Positions 8,137-16,108 of a DNA stretch of 64,000 nucleotides are shown piece after piece (position 1 is the first letter of the stretch; every line of letters begins with the position of its first letter). The notes beneath the pieces were generated by a model. It saw only the letters and a list, made by a program, of their open reading frames with translations. It was not told the DNA's origin and made no database searches. The stretch spans positions 54,523-118,522 of the forward strand of contig CANIGJ010000008.1 in NCBI GenBank assembly GCA_947467145.1. Reading direction: 5' to 3'. This DNA is from Rhodospirillaceae bacterium. Lineage in GTDB: Bacteria; Pseudomonadota; Alphaproteobacteria; Rhodospirillales; UBA2165. Both the position numbers and the translations under genes were made by a program.

Positions 8137-9591
8137 TCAGTTGGACGAAGCGAGGCGCAGGCGATCTTCCAAGGCGGCATCGACCGCTTCGAATACATGC
8201 TCCCAGTCGCCGGGTGCGGGCTGGCGGAACACACGGATCGACGGATGCCAGTCGTGTCCCGAACCGCCCGTGCCAAAGCGCCATTCAGGCGAATAATTCA
8301 GCATGGTCCAGGTCGGGATGCCCAACGATCCCGAAACCTGAATGGTCGAATTGTCGATGGAGATCACATGATCCATCGCCGCGACCTGCGCGAACCAATC
8401 CTCGATGCTGGTAAAGGGATCGATCTCGGTGTCGCGATGGATGGTCACGCCGAGGCGGTCCTGCACGGCCGCGATCTCGCTGCCAACGTCGCCATATTGC
8501 AGACTGATGAAGCGGCAGCCGGGACGCTTGAGGATCGCATCCCAGTAATCGAGCGCGGCACTGCGTTCGTGCCCAACCACCGGATTGCCGCTGCGCCAAC
8601 AGATCCCGATCAGCAGGCCGTCGGCCAGATCGTCGTAACGCGCACGCAAGCTCCGCGTGCGGGCGGGATCCGCCACGAGATAATGCCCCGGGTTCGATCC
8701 GAACGCTTCTTTCGACGCACGATAGCGCACACAAAGCGAGGCCAGCGGCAATTGCACGTCGATGTCGGCACGGTCGATCGCCGCATCAGGTGGCGTTTCA
8801 CGGGCAACGACGCTCGCGGTCGGAAACGAGCGGCGATAAAGCGGCACCAGACGGGCGTTACACTCGATGGTGACATGGGCCGCTTCCGCGATCACATCGG
8901 GCAGCGCGTTGGCGAACATGATCTCGTCGCCAATGCCCTGCTCGCTCCACACCAGCACGTTTTTTCCCGCGAGGTCTTCGCCATCCCAATAGGGATAAGG
9001 AAAATCGCGCCACGTGGACGGAAAGGCCGGGCAATCCCAGCGCCACTCGTTCTCCTGCCAGCCTTCGGCATATTTGCCCTGCATCAAAAGCACGCGGCTG
9101 AGATTGAAATGCGCCTCGGCATAATGCGGATGGATCGCAATCGCCTGGCGCAATGCGGATTCCGCCTCGGTCATGTTTAGTTGATCGGCCATCAGATTGC
9201 CGAGATTGTTGAACGCCGCCGCATTGCCGGCATCGATACTGATCGCTTCATCGAAGCTATCGATGGCGGCGCGCAGCTCGCCCCGCATGACTTGCTCGTT
9301 GCCGAGTCCCATCACGACTTCGGAATAATGACGACGCAATGCCTCATCGCCCGGCGCCCATTGGAGGGCGCGTTCGATCGTCGTCCGCGCCTCGGCGAAC
9401 GCCTTGCGCGCAACCTGTTCGCTGGCCAGATGATCAAGTGCGGCCACAAGCGCTGCCCGGGCGGGCGCCAACGGCCCGTCGTTCTCAAAACTGTCAGGCT
9501 GGATCGTCAGAATCTGCGTCACCAGCGCATCGGCTTCGATGACTTGCTGACGTAGACGGACCTCGCGTTCGGACGGGGGGCGGCGTGCCAT
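8137..9591 (-). CDS. TPR protein with GT9-like C-terminal domain
   Basis: 484 residues. TPR helices occupy about residues 50-200 (for example GNAAAFNNLGNLMADQLN and HYAEAHFNLSRVLLMQGKYAEGW). The second half has the pattern of glycosyltransferase-9-like domains that follow TPRs in many Proteobacteria: NVLVWSEQGIGDEIMFA, LLIGICWRSGNP, and a C-terminal MDHVISIDNSTIQVSGSLGIPTW with WRFGTG and SIRVFRQPAPGDW. Its ATG overlaps the kdsC stop by one base (TGATG), so the two are probably translationally coupled. A role in surface glycan or protein glycosylation is inferred from domains and from the KDO genes upstream. Confidence 0.8.
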   Translation of the reverse strand: MARRPPSEREVRLRQQVIEADALVTQILTIQPDSFENDGPLAPARAALVAALDHLASEQVARKAFAEARTTIERALQWAPGDEALRRHYSEVVMGLGNEQVMRGELRAAIDSFDEAISIDAGNAAAFNNLGNLMADQLNMTEAESALRQAIAIHPHYAEAHFNLSRVLLMQGKYAEGWQENEWRWDCPAFPSTWRDFPYPYWDGEDLAGKNVLVWSEQGIGDEIMFANALPDVIAEAAHVTIECNARLVPLYRRSFPTASVVARETPPDAAIDRADIDVQLPLASLCVRYRASKEAFGSNPGHYLVADPARTRSLRARYDDLADGLLIGICWRSGNPVVGHERSAALDYWDAILKRPGCRFISLQYGDVGSEIAAVQDRLGVTIHRDTEIDPFTSIEDWFAQVAAMDHVISIDNSTIQVSGSLGIPTWTMLNYSPEWRFGTGGSGHDWHPSIRVFRQPAPGDWEHVFEAVDAALEDRLRLASSN

Positions 9592-10103
9592 CAGGCCTCC
9601 GCCTTCGCCTCGATAATAAGATCGCAGATTTCACGCACTGCGGCATCGCCGCCGCGCCGCTCGGTCACGTAATATGCCACCGCACGCGCCTCGGCGACAC
9701 CGTCGGCGACCGTAATCGGGCAACCCACGGCGCCGAACAGTTCCAGGTCGGTCAGATCGTCGCCCATATGAGCGACCTCACTGAGATCGATCTTGAGCTC
9801 GTCGCACACCGCGACGAGACGCGCGAGCTTGTCGCGGGTGTCGAGATAGACCCGGTCCACGCCCAGCGCGCGCGCGCGATGTTCGATGGCCGGTGCGATA
9901 CTTCCCGTCATCATCAGGATCTTAACGCCGGCGCGCTGTACACGCTGCATGCCCAAGCCATCCTTGATGTTGAACTTGCGCATTTCCTCGCCGCTGTCGG
10001 TGAAATAGACCCCGCCATCGGTGAGAATTCCGTCAGTGTCGAGCGACAAGAGCTTGAGACGCTTGAAACGCGCCATCAGGTCCTTGGGGATGCGCGCGTT
10101 CAT
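9591..10103 (-). CDS. kdsC: KDO-8-phosphate phosphatase, HAD family
   Basis: Releases phosphate from 3-deoxy-D-manno-octulosonate 8-phosphate for LPS core synthesis. The 170-residue single HAD domain carries DTDGILTDG (nucleophile D22 and acid D24), MMTGS as motif II, and a GDDLTDLELF motif IV. Motif II is TGS instead of the more usual TGR. It overlaps kdsB upstream by 4 bases and the TPR gene downstream by 1 base. A related sugar-nonulosonate phosphatase is possible, but the kdsB neighbour favours KdsC. Confidence 0.88.
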   Translation of the reverse strand: MNARIPKDLMARFKRLKLLSLDTDGILTDGGVYFTDSGEEMRKFNIKDGLGMQRVQRAGVKILMMTGSIAPAIEHRARALGVDRVYLDTRDKLARLVAVCDELKIDLSEVAHMGDDLTDLELFGAVGCPITVADGVAEARAVAYYVTERRGGDAAVREICDLIIEAKAEA

Positions 10104-10831
10104 GCTCGGCTCCGGATAATCGCCGCGACGGTTGCCGCATCTTCCGGCCGGTCGACGCCGATGGACCCGGGCGGTATCGGCGTGCAGGCGATCCGCTCGC
10201 CATGTTCCAGGAAGCGCATCAATTCAATCGATTCCGCCCGCTCGTTCGGCCCGCGTTCCCAAGCCGAAAACCGCGTCAGCGCCTGACGACTGAAGCCGTA
10301 CAGACCGACCGCGATCTTGCGCTCCACGGTTTCCACCATGGGATACGGAATGGGGTAACGCGAGATGGTGATGACGCAGCCATCCGTGGTCGATGTGAGA
10401 TGGCAAACCGACGATGCATCCATCTGCTCTTGCGTCGCACCTTCGATATAGGCCGTCACGACTTCGATGCCGCGCGCTTTCGATTCGCGTAGCAGGCGCG
10501 CGACCTTGTCGATGGAGTCCGGATCGATCAGCGGCTCGTCGCCCTGCACGTTCACATAGATATCGGCCTCGATCTTGGTCGCCACTTCGGCGATGCGATC
10601 CGAACCGGTCATGTGAGTATCGGCCGTCATGATGAAATCGATGCCGTTCTGGCGGCAATAATCGGCGATACGCTCGTCATCGGTCGCCAGCACGACGCGA
10701 TCGATTTCTTTGGCCTTGTTCGCCTGATCCCAGACCCAGGCGATCATCGGGCGGCCGGCGATATCGGCGAGAGGTTTCCCCGGAAAACGCGTGGATTTGT
10801 AACGCGCGGGGATCACGGCAAGAGCTGTCAT
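10100..10831 (-). CDS. kdsB: 3-deoxy-manno-octulosonate cytidylyltransferase
   Basis: Activates KDO with CTP to CMP-KDO before transfer to lipid A. Full length at 243 residues. The N-terminal nucleotide-binding loop AVIPARYKSTRFPGKPL is intact, followed by RVVLATDDERI, MTGSDRIAEV and the NVQGDEPLIDP block that binds the metal-nucleotide. First gene of the kdsB-kdsC-TPR operon; it confirms a Gram-negative host with LPS. Confidence 0.97.
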   Translation of the reverse strand: MTALAVIPARYKSTRFPGKPLADIAGRPMIAWVWDQANKAKEIDRVVLATDDERIADYCRQNGIDFIMTADTHMTGSDRIAEVATKIEADIYVNVQGDEPLIDPDSIDKVARLLRESKARGIEVVTAYIEGATQEQMDASSVCHLTSTTDGCVITISRYPIPYPMVETVERKIAVGLYGFSRQALTRFSAWERGPNERAESIELMRFLEHGERIACTPIPPGSIGVDRPEDAATVAAIIRSRA

Positions 10832-10874
10832 GGGTATCCTTATACAACAGGGTGGCGAGTGTCGCGACCCAGCA

Positions 10875-12023
10875 TCACTCGATCAAGACCCAAGTTCCAC
10901 CCCGAATCTCGGCCATGCGAAAGGATGCCAGATCGAGCGCCAGATGATCCTGCGCGCTCAAACGATAGGTGCCGCCCGCGCCGACGAAGCCGTCCGTTGT
11001 CTCGATCGCATCGCGCACGGCGGCCCGATCCGCGCTGCCGGCACGTGCGATTGCCGAAACCGCGATCAGCAAGGCGTCATGCGCATAAGCGCCATAGAAA
11101 TTGGGCACGACATCCCATTTGGCTTTATAGGCATCGATATAGGCCCGTAAGATGCGCCGGCTGGGATCGTTCTCGGGCAAGGCGCCCGCCACGGTCAGCA
11201 GCGGCACCGGCATCCGCACCCCTTCGGCGGCATCGCCGGCGAGGTCGAGATAATCGTCACCGACCTGCGCCTGGGTCTGATACAGCGGTATCTTGAAGCC
11301 CGCCTTGCGATAGGCCTGCACCAGATAAGGCGGCGCCGAGCCGAAATCGAGTGCCAGCACGGCCTGCGCATCCACCATGCCCGCCAAGCGCTGCAACGGC
11401 TCGGCAATGCGGCGGGTCTGCGACGGATACATCTGGCTGCCGACGATGGTCACGCCGTAATACTCCGTCATCGACGCGCATTGTTCCTTCATCGACAGCG
11501 CAAAGCCGCTATCGCCGGTGATCAGCGCGATCTTCGAGATGCCTCGCTTCTGCATGTCCTGCAGGATTTTCGCACAGGCGATGCGATCGGTCGGCGATGC
11601 CTTGAACACCCAGGGCTTCACCGGATTGGTGAGCGCGCTGGATTCGGCCAGCGCGATGAACGGGATCTGCGCCTGTTCGATCAGCGGCAGGATCGCCATC
11701 GCGGCACCTGTCGTCGATCCGCCGATGATCACATCCACACCGTCGATCTCGATCAGGCGATGGACCGCCGTCTGGGCGGTTTTGGTATCGATGCCGACAT
11801 CGTAATAGACGAGGTCGAGAGGCCGGCCGAGCAATCCGCCCTGCTTGTTGATGAGGTCGACGTAAAGCTGGAGCGTGGCGAGTTGCGGCGCCCCCACATA
11901 GGCGCCGTCGCCGGTCACGGCCAGGAACGCCCCAATCTTGATCGGCGGCGCGTTCTGCGCCCACACGCGATTGGCGCAGATCAGACACAGGACCAGAAGA
12001 ACGATGCGGGCGATTGCCCTCAT
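10875..12023 (-). CDS. Branched-chain-amino-acid-type ABC substrate-binding protein
   Basis: Periplasmic binding protein of the Peripla_BP_6 (LivK/LivJ) fold, 382 residues. The signal peptide covers residues 1-22 (ending VWAQ) and the mature protein opens with IKIGAFLAVTGDGAYVGAPQ. Third gene of a leftward GNAT-Rrf2-SBP set that diverges from boxC, so it probably presents an aromatic acid or other benzoate-related ligand to a Liv-type permease. A second binding protein with its own permease and ATPases lies at 18.4-23.0 kb and may share its membrane parts with this orphan. Ligand unknown. Confidence 0.85.
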   Translation of the reverse strand: MRAIARIVLLVLCLICANRVWAQNAPPIKIGAFLAVTGDGAYVGAPQLATLQLYVDLINKQGGLLGRPLDLVYYDVGIDTKTAQTAVHRLIEIDGVDVIIGGSTTGAAMAILPLIEQAQIPFIALAESSALTNPVKPWVFKASPTDRIACAKILQDMQKRGISKIALITGDSGFALSMKEQCASMTEYYGVTIVGSQMYPSQTRRIAEPLQRLAGMVDAQAVLALDFGSAPPYLVQAYRKAGFKIPLYQTQAQVGDDYLDLAGDAAEGVRMPVPLLTVAGALPENDPSRRILRAYIDAYKAKWDVVPNFYGAYAHDALLIAVSAIARAGSADRAAVRDAIETTDGFVGAGGTYRLSAQDHLALDLASFRMAEIRGGTWVLIE

Positions 12024-12033
12024 CTTTGGACCC

Positions 12034-12477
12034 TCATGCGGTTTCTTTGGCTTTCAGTCTTTGCGACCGTTCGTCACGCCACTGCATAGTCTTCAAAAGT
12101 GTGCTTAATGTGACGGATCCGAGGGTCGCGCGCGCGATATCGTCGATCTCGCTCAGCACCAAATCGAGCGCGCCGCCGATATCGGTATCTGCACCTGGCT
12201 CGCGCGCCGCAACGTCGTCACCGAAATCCTCGAACACGCGCACGACATCCAGCAAGGTGATGCGCCGCGCATTGCCGACGAAGCGGTAACCTCCGCTCGC
12301 ACCGCGCGCCGCCTCGACCAGCCCAGCGCGGCCCAGATCGCGCAACACCTTGGCCAGATGATTGGCCGAAATGCCGTAACGTTCCGCGATGTCTGTGGCG
12401 GACAGTTGGCGGCTCGGATCGCGCGTCAGTTCGAGCACGGAATACAGGCCGAAGAGCGTCGCCTTTTGCAGCTTCAT
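12034..12477 (-). CDS. Rrf2-family transcriptional regulator lacking cysteines
   Basis: 147 residues with the Rrf2 winged-helix N-terminus: KATLFGLYSVLELTRDP, a recognition region YGISANHLAKVLRDLGRAGLV and the wing ARGASGGYRF. Members such as IscR and NsrR bind an Fe-S cluster through three cysteines around residues 90-110; this protein contains no cysteine, so it cannot use that cofactor in the known way. It starts 2 bases after the GNAT stop and is 10 bases upstream of the binding-protein gene. The palindrome at 12938-12971 is its most plausible target and would let it control the box genes. Confidence 0.88.
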   Translation of the reverse strand: MKLQKATLFGLYSVLELTRDPSRQLSATDIAERYGISANHLAKVLRDLGRAGLVEAARGASGGYRFVGNARRITLLDVVRVFEDFGDDVAAREPGADTDIGGALDLVLSEIDDIARATLGSVTLSTLLKTMQWRDERSQRLKAKETA

Positions 12478-12479
12478 GG

Positions 12480-12935
12480 CTAATCCAGAGGTTTTTCGAG
12501 TTCGATGAACGGCCCCGCCATCATGCCTTGCGCGCGGAAAAAAGCCATATCGAGGCGGTCTTCGCGCGCGACCATGGTGCGCACCGTGGCGACGCCGTCG
12601 GCACGCAGGCAGTCGCAGATCGCGTCAAACAGCCGTTCGCCGGTGCGCCGCACGCGAAACCGCGGATCGACGCCGATGGCGATGACCCAGCCGCAGGGTT
12701 CGGAGCCGAATTCATAGGCCCGCACCTCGCCGACGATGTAGCCGCGAATCGGCCCACCTTTGGGGTCTTCGGCGACCAGGAAATGCCGGTCGGCTCGGCT
12801 GGCGAGACTGGCCAGCACATCGCGCCAAAAGTCGCCCTTTTCGGCGCCGGTCATCTCGGCATCTAAGGCAATCACATCGGCCAAATCCGCCGCCTGAACC
12901 GGGCGGATTCTATAGCTCGCGGCGGTTTCGTTCAT
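12480..12935 (-). CDS. GNAT N-acetyltransferase
   Basis: About 151 residues forming a single GNAT domain: the N-terminal YRIRPVQAADLADVIALD strand-helix, a central YIVGEV strand, and the acetyl-CoA-binding region IAIGVDPRFRVRRTGERLFD, which follows the R/Q-x-x-G-x-G/A pattern. The start at 12935 is taken because the in-frame extension runs into the intergenic palindrome. It leads the leftward GNAT-Rrf2-SBP set. The acceptor is unknown; in this setting it may act on a CoA-pathway enzyme or an aromatic amine, but that is speculation. Confidence 0.82.
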   Translation of the reverse strand: MNETAASYRIRPVQAADLADVIALDAEMTGAEKGDFWRDVLASLASRADRHFLVAEDPKGGPIRGYIVGEVRAYEFGSEPCGWVIAIGVDPRFRVRRTGERLFDAICDCLRADGVATVRTMVAREDRLDMAFFRAQGMMAGPFIELEKPLD

Positions 12936-12937
12936 GC

Positions 12938-12971
12938 TTGACAGGATGACCCAGGCCACTCATCCTGTAAA
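12938..12971. promoter_or_regulatory. Palindromic operator between GNAT and boxC
   Basis: Two 12-base arms, TTGACAGGATGA (12938-12949) and TCATCCTGTAAA (12960-12971), form an inverted repeat with a 10-base spacer and one mismatch. The arm centres are 22 bases apart, two helical turns, as expected for a dimeric regulator. The outer ends read as -35-like hexamers (TTGACA rightward, TTTACA leftward), so a bound protein would cover both divergent promoters. Confidence 0.6.
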
Positions 12972-13004
12972 TAGGTATTGCGGTACCGAATTACGGATAA
13001 CGCC

Positions 13005-14654
13005 ATGATCGACTTCTCGACCGATCCGAGCCGTTACAAGCATTGGAAGCTGAGCTTCGACGGCTCGGTCGCGACGCTCACCTTCGACGTGCGCGAAGAC
13101 GGCGGCATCGATCCCGGCTATGCGCTGAAGCTCAATTCCTACGATCTCGGCGTCGACATCGAATTGTACGATGCGACCCAGCGGTTGCGCTTCGAACATC
13201 CCGAAATCAAAAGCGTGCTGCTCACGTCAGGCAAGGACCGCGTCTTCTGTGCCGGCGCCAATATCGCCATGCTTGGCAAATCGTCACATGCCGCCAAAGT
13301 CAATTTCTGCAAATTCACCAACGAGACGCGCAACGGCATCGAGGATGCGAGCGCCGCCTCGGATCAGAAATACATCTGCGTGGTGAACGGTACAGCCGCC
13401 GGTGGCGGGTACGAGCTCGCATTGGCCGCCGACCACATCATGCTGGTCGATGACGGCTCGTCCGCCGTTTCGCTGCCCGAGCTTCCCCTGCTCGCCGTGC
13501 TGCCCGGCACCGGCGGGCTCACACGCATCGTCGACAAGCGCCATGTGCGCCGCGACCGCGCCGATTATTTCTGCACGCTCGTCGAAGGCATTCGCGGCAA
13601 GCGCGCCGTCGAGTGGAACCTGGTCGATGAGATCGTGCCCACGTCCAAACTGGCCGAAACCGCGATCGCGCGCGCGAAGGAGTTCGCCGCCCAGTCGAAG
13701 CGGCCGGACAACGCACATGGCATCGCCCTGCCGCCGATCCAACGCACCATCGGCGAAAACGCCATCGCCTATCCCCATATCACTGTGCAGATTGACCGCG
13801 AAAAGCGGGCCGCCGAAGTGATGATCGTCGGCCCGACGAGCGCACCGCCGAAGGATATCGCGGATATCCATGCGGCCGGCGTCGACTTCTGGCCGCTCGC
13901 CTTCGCGCGCGAATTCGACAACTTCATCCTGCATATGCGCCATAACGAGCCGCAGATCGCGACCTGGGTCTTCCGCTCAAGCGGCAATGCCGATCTCGTC
14001 GCCGCCTACGATCAGGCGCTGATCGATCATGCCGACGACTGGCTGGTGCGCGAAATCACGCTTTATCTGAAGCGCACCTTGAAGCGCCTCGACGTGTCGT
14101 CGCGCAGCATGATCGCGCTGGTCGAACCCGGTAGTTGCTTTACCGGCACGCTTTTGGAACTGGTGCTCGCCGCCGACCGCTCCTTCATGCTCGACGGCAC
14201 CTTCGAAGGATCGAACCTGCCGGCTGCCAGCTTGCGCCCCACCGCCATGAATTTCGGCACCCTGCCCATGTGCAATGGGCTCAGCCGCCTCGAAACGCGT
14301 TTCCTCGATGATTCCGACCACATCACCGCACTGAAGGCACAGATCGGCCAAGACTTCGACGCCAGCGCCGCCGACGCGGCCGGCCTCGTCACCTTCACGC
14401 CCGACGATATTGATTGGGACGACGAAGTGCGCGTGACCATCGAAGCGCGCGCGAAATTCTCGTCCGACGCACTGACCGGCATGGAAGCAAGTCTGCGCTT
14501 CGCCGGACCGGAAACCTTGGAAACCAAGATCTTCGGCCGCCTGAGTGCCTGGCAGAACTGGATCTTCCAGCGCCCGAACGCGGTCGGCGACGAAGGTGCC
14601 TTGAAGCTGTACGGCACCGGCAAGCAGGCGAAGTTCGACAAGGACCGGGTCTAA
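13005..14654 (+). CDS. boxC: 2,3-epoxybenzoyl-CoA dihydrolase (benzoyl-CoA-dihydrodiol lyase)
   Basis: Crotonase-superfamily enzyme of the aerobic box pathway; it opens the ring of 2,3-epoxybenzoyl-CoA hydrolytically, giving a semialdehyde thioester and formate. The 549-residue length matches BoxC, about twice an ordinary enoyl-CoA hydratase. Residues 1-270 hold the crotonase core with VFCAGANIAMLGKS and VVNGTAAGGGYELALAADH; a second crotonase-like half follows (SMIALVEPGSCFTGTLLELVLAADR). The ATG at 13005 is used rather than an upstream TTG. The stop overlaps the boxB ATG by one base (TAATG), implying coupled translation. Confidence 0.96.
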   Translation: MIDFSTDPSRYKHWKLSFDGSVATLTFDVREDGGIDPGYALKLNSYDLGVDIELYDATQRLRFEHPEIKSVLLTSGKDRVFCAGANIAMLGKSSHAAKVNFCKFTNETRNGIEDASAASDQKYICVVNGTAAGGGYELALAADHIMLVDDGSSAVSLPELPLLAVLPGTGGLTRIVDKRHVRRDRADYFCTLVEGIRGKRAVEWNLVDEIVPTSKLAETAIARAKEFAAQSKRPDNAHGIALPPIQRTIGENAIAYPHITVQIDREKRAAEVMIVGPTSAPPKDIADIHAAGVDFWPLAFAREFDNFILHMRHNEPQIATWVFRSSGNADLVAAYDQALIDHADDWLVREITLYLKRTLKRLDVSSRSMIALVEPGSCFTGTLLELVLAADRSFMLDGTFEGSNLPAASLRPTAMNFGTLPMCNGLSRLETRFLDDSDHITALKAQIGQDFDASAADAAGLVTFTPDDIDWDDEVRVTIEARAKFSSDALTGMEASLRFAGPETLETKIFGRLSAWQNWIFQRPNAVGDEGALKLYGTGKQAKFDKDRV

Positions 14655-16072
14655 TGAGCAGCATCAACTACTCCGACAAGATACCGAACAACGTCAATCT
14701 GTCCGACGACCGCCGCCTGCAGCGCGCCCTTGAGCAATGGCAGCCGCACTTCCTCGATTGGTGGAAAGCGATGGGCCCAGACGGCAGCCACAATTTCGAC
14801 GTCTATCTGCGTACCGCGATCGATGTCTCGCCCAAGGGCTGGGCGCATTTCGATACCGTAAAAATGCCGGATTATCGCTGGGGCATTTTCCTGGCCGACA
14901 AAGAAGAAGACCGCCGCATCGGCTTCGGCATGCATAAAGGCCAACCCGCTTGGCAGGACGTGCCGGGCGAATACCGCTCCGAACTGCGCCGCCTGATCGT
15001 CACGCAGGGCGATACGGAGCCAGCGTCAGTCGAACAGCAGCGCCGTCTCGGCCTCACCGCGCCGTCGCTCTACGATCTGCGCAACCTGTTCCAGATCAAT
15101 GTCGAGGAAGGCCGTCATCTGTGGGCGATGGTCTATCTGCTGCACGCCTATTTCGGCCGCGACGGACGCGAGGAAGCCGACGCCTTGTTGACGCGCCATT
15201 CCGGCGATGCCGACAAGCCGCGCATCCTGTCGGCCTTCAACGTGCCGACCGACGACTGGCTGTGCTTTTATTTCTTCTGCTATTTCCAGGACCGCGACGG
15301 CAAGTTCCAGCTTCATGCGCTATCGGAATCCGGTTTCGATCCCTTGTCGCGCACCTGCAAATTCATGCTGACGGAAGAAGCGCACCATATGTTCGTTGGT
15401 GAAACCGGCGTTGGGCGCGTCATCCAGCGGTCCGCCGAACTGAGCCGCCAGCATGACACGCTCGACATCCGCACCTTCGGCGGCGTCGATCTGCCGACTT
15501 TGCAGAAATATCTCAATTTCTATTATTCGATCTGCCTCGACCTGTTCGGCCAGGAGAAATCGACCAACGCGGCCAACTTCTATTCGATGGGCATCAAGGG
15601 TCGCTACGAGGAAGGCAGCATCGACGACGATCATATCCTCGAAGGACTAACCTATAAGGTGCCCGAGATTTCCGGCGACCGCATCGTGCTCGCCGATATG
15701 CCGGCGCTGACCGCCGTCAACGAACGGCTGCGCGACGATTATCGCGTGGATTCGCAAAAGGGCGTCGATCGCTGGAACAAGACGATTGCCGACCTCGGCG
15801 TCGATTTCAAATTCACCCTGCCGCACCAGGCCTTCCATCGCAATATCGGCAGCTTCGCCGGCCTGCCGATCACGCCGGACGGCAAGGTCATCGCCAAGGA
15901 CGAATGGGCGCGGCGGCGCGACGACTGGCTGCCGTCCGAGTCCGACAAGGCCTTCGTCGCAACCTTGATGCAGCGCGTGGTCGAGCCCGGCAAGATCGCC
16001 GGCTGGGTCGCGCCACCGGCGCGCGGCATCCACGGCAAACCGTTCGAATACGAATACGTGAAGTTCAGCTAA
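14654..16072 (+). CDS. boxB: Benzoyl-CoA 2,3-epoxidase, oxygenase subunit
   Basis: Class I di-iron monooxygenase that epoxidises benzoyl-CoA with O2, fed by electrons from BoxA. The 472-residue protein carries the two E-x-x-H pairs expected for the di-iron site, E152/H155 in NVEEGRHLW and E242/H245 in EEAHHMFVGE. E122 and D213 sit where the other ligands of the family are expected (assignment from memory of the BoxB family). It overlaps boxC by one base. The reductase gene boxA is absent from the window, so the electron donor must be encoded elsewhere or replaced. Confidence 0.96.
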   Translation: MSSINYSDKIPNNVNLSDDRRLQRALEQWQPHFLDWWKAMGPDGSHNFDVYLRTAIDVSPKGWAHFDTVKMPDYRWGIFLADKEEDRRIGFGMHKGQPAWQDVPGEYRSELRRLIVTQGDTEPASVEQQRRLGLTAPSLYDLRNLFQINVEEGRHLWAMVYLLHAYFGRDGREEADALLTRHSGDADKPRILSAFNVPTDDWLCFYFFCYFQDRDGKFQLHALSESGFDPLSRTCKFMLTEEAHHMFVGETGVGRVIQRSAELSRQHDTLDIRTFGGVDLPTLQKYLNFYYSICLDLFGQEKSTNAANFYSMGIKGRYEEGSIDDDHILEGLTYKVPEISGDRIVLADMPALTAVNERLRDDYRVDSQKGVDRWNKTIADLGVDFKFTLPHQAFHRNIGSFAGLPITPDGKVIAKDEWARRRDDWLPSESDKAFVATLMQRVVEPGKIAGWVAPPARGIHGKPFEYEYVKFS

Positions 16073-16108
16073 GCTTGGTTATAATAGGCGCGCATAGGGA
16101 GGCGCCGA

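Noticed and set aside
12978..13004. Upstream TTG start for boxC
   Set aside because: It adds nine residues unlike the BoxC N-terminus, and a good ATG follows at 13005.
14414..14653. 80-residue N-terminal extension of boxB
   Set aside because: It lies inside boxC in another frame; the one-base TAATG overlap at 14654 is the normal coupled start.
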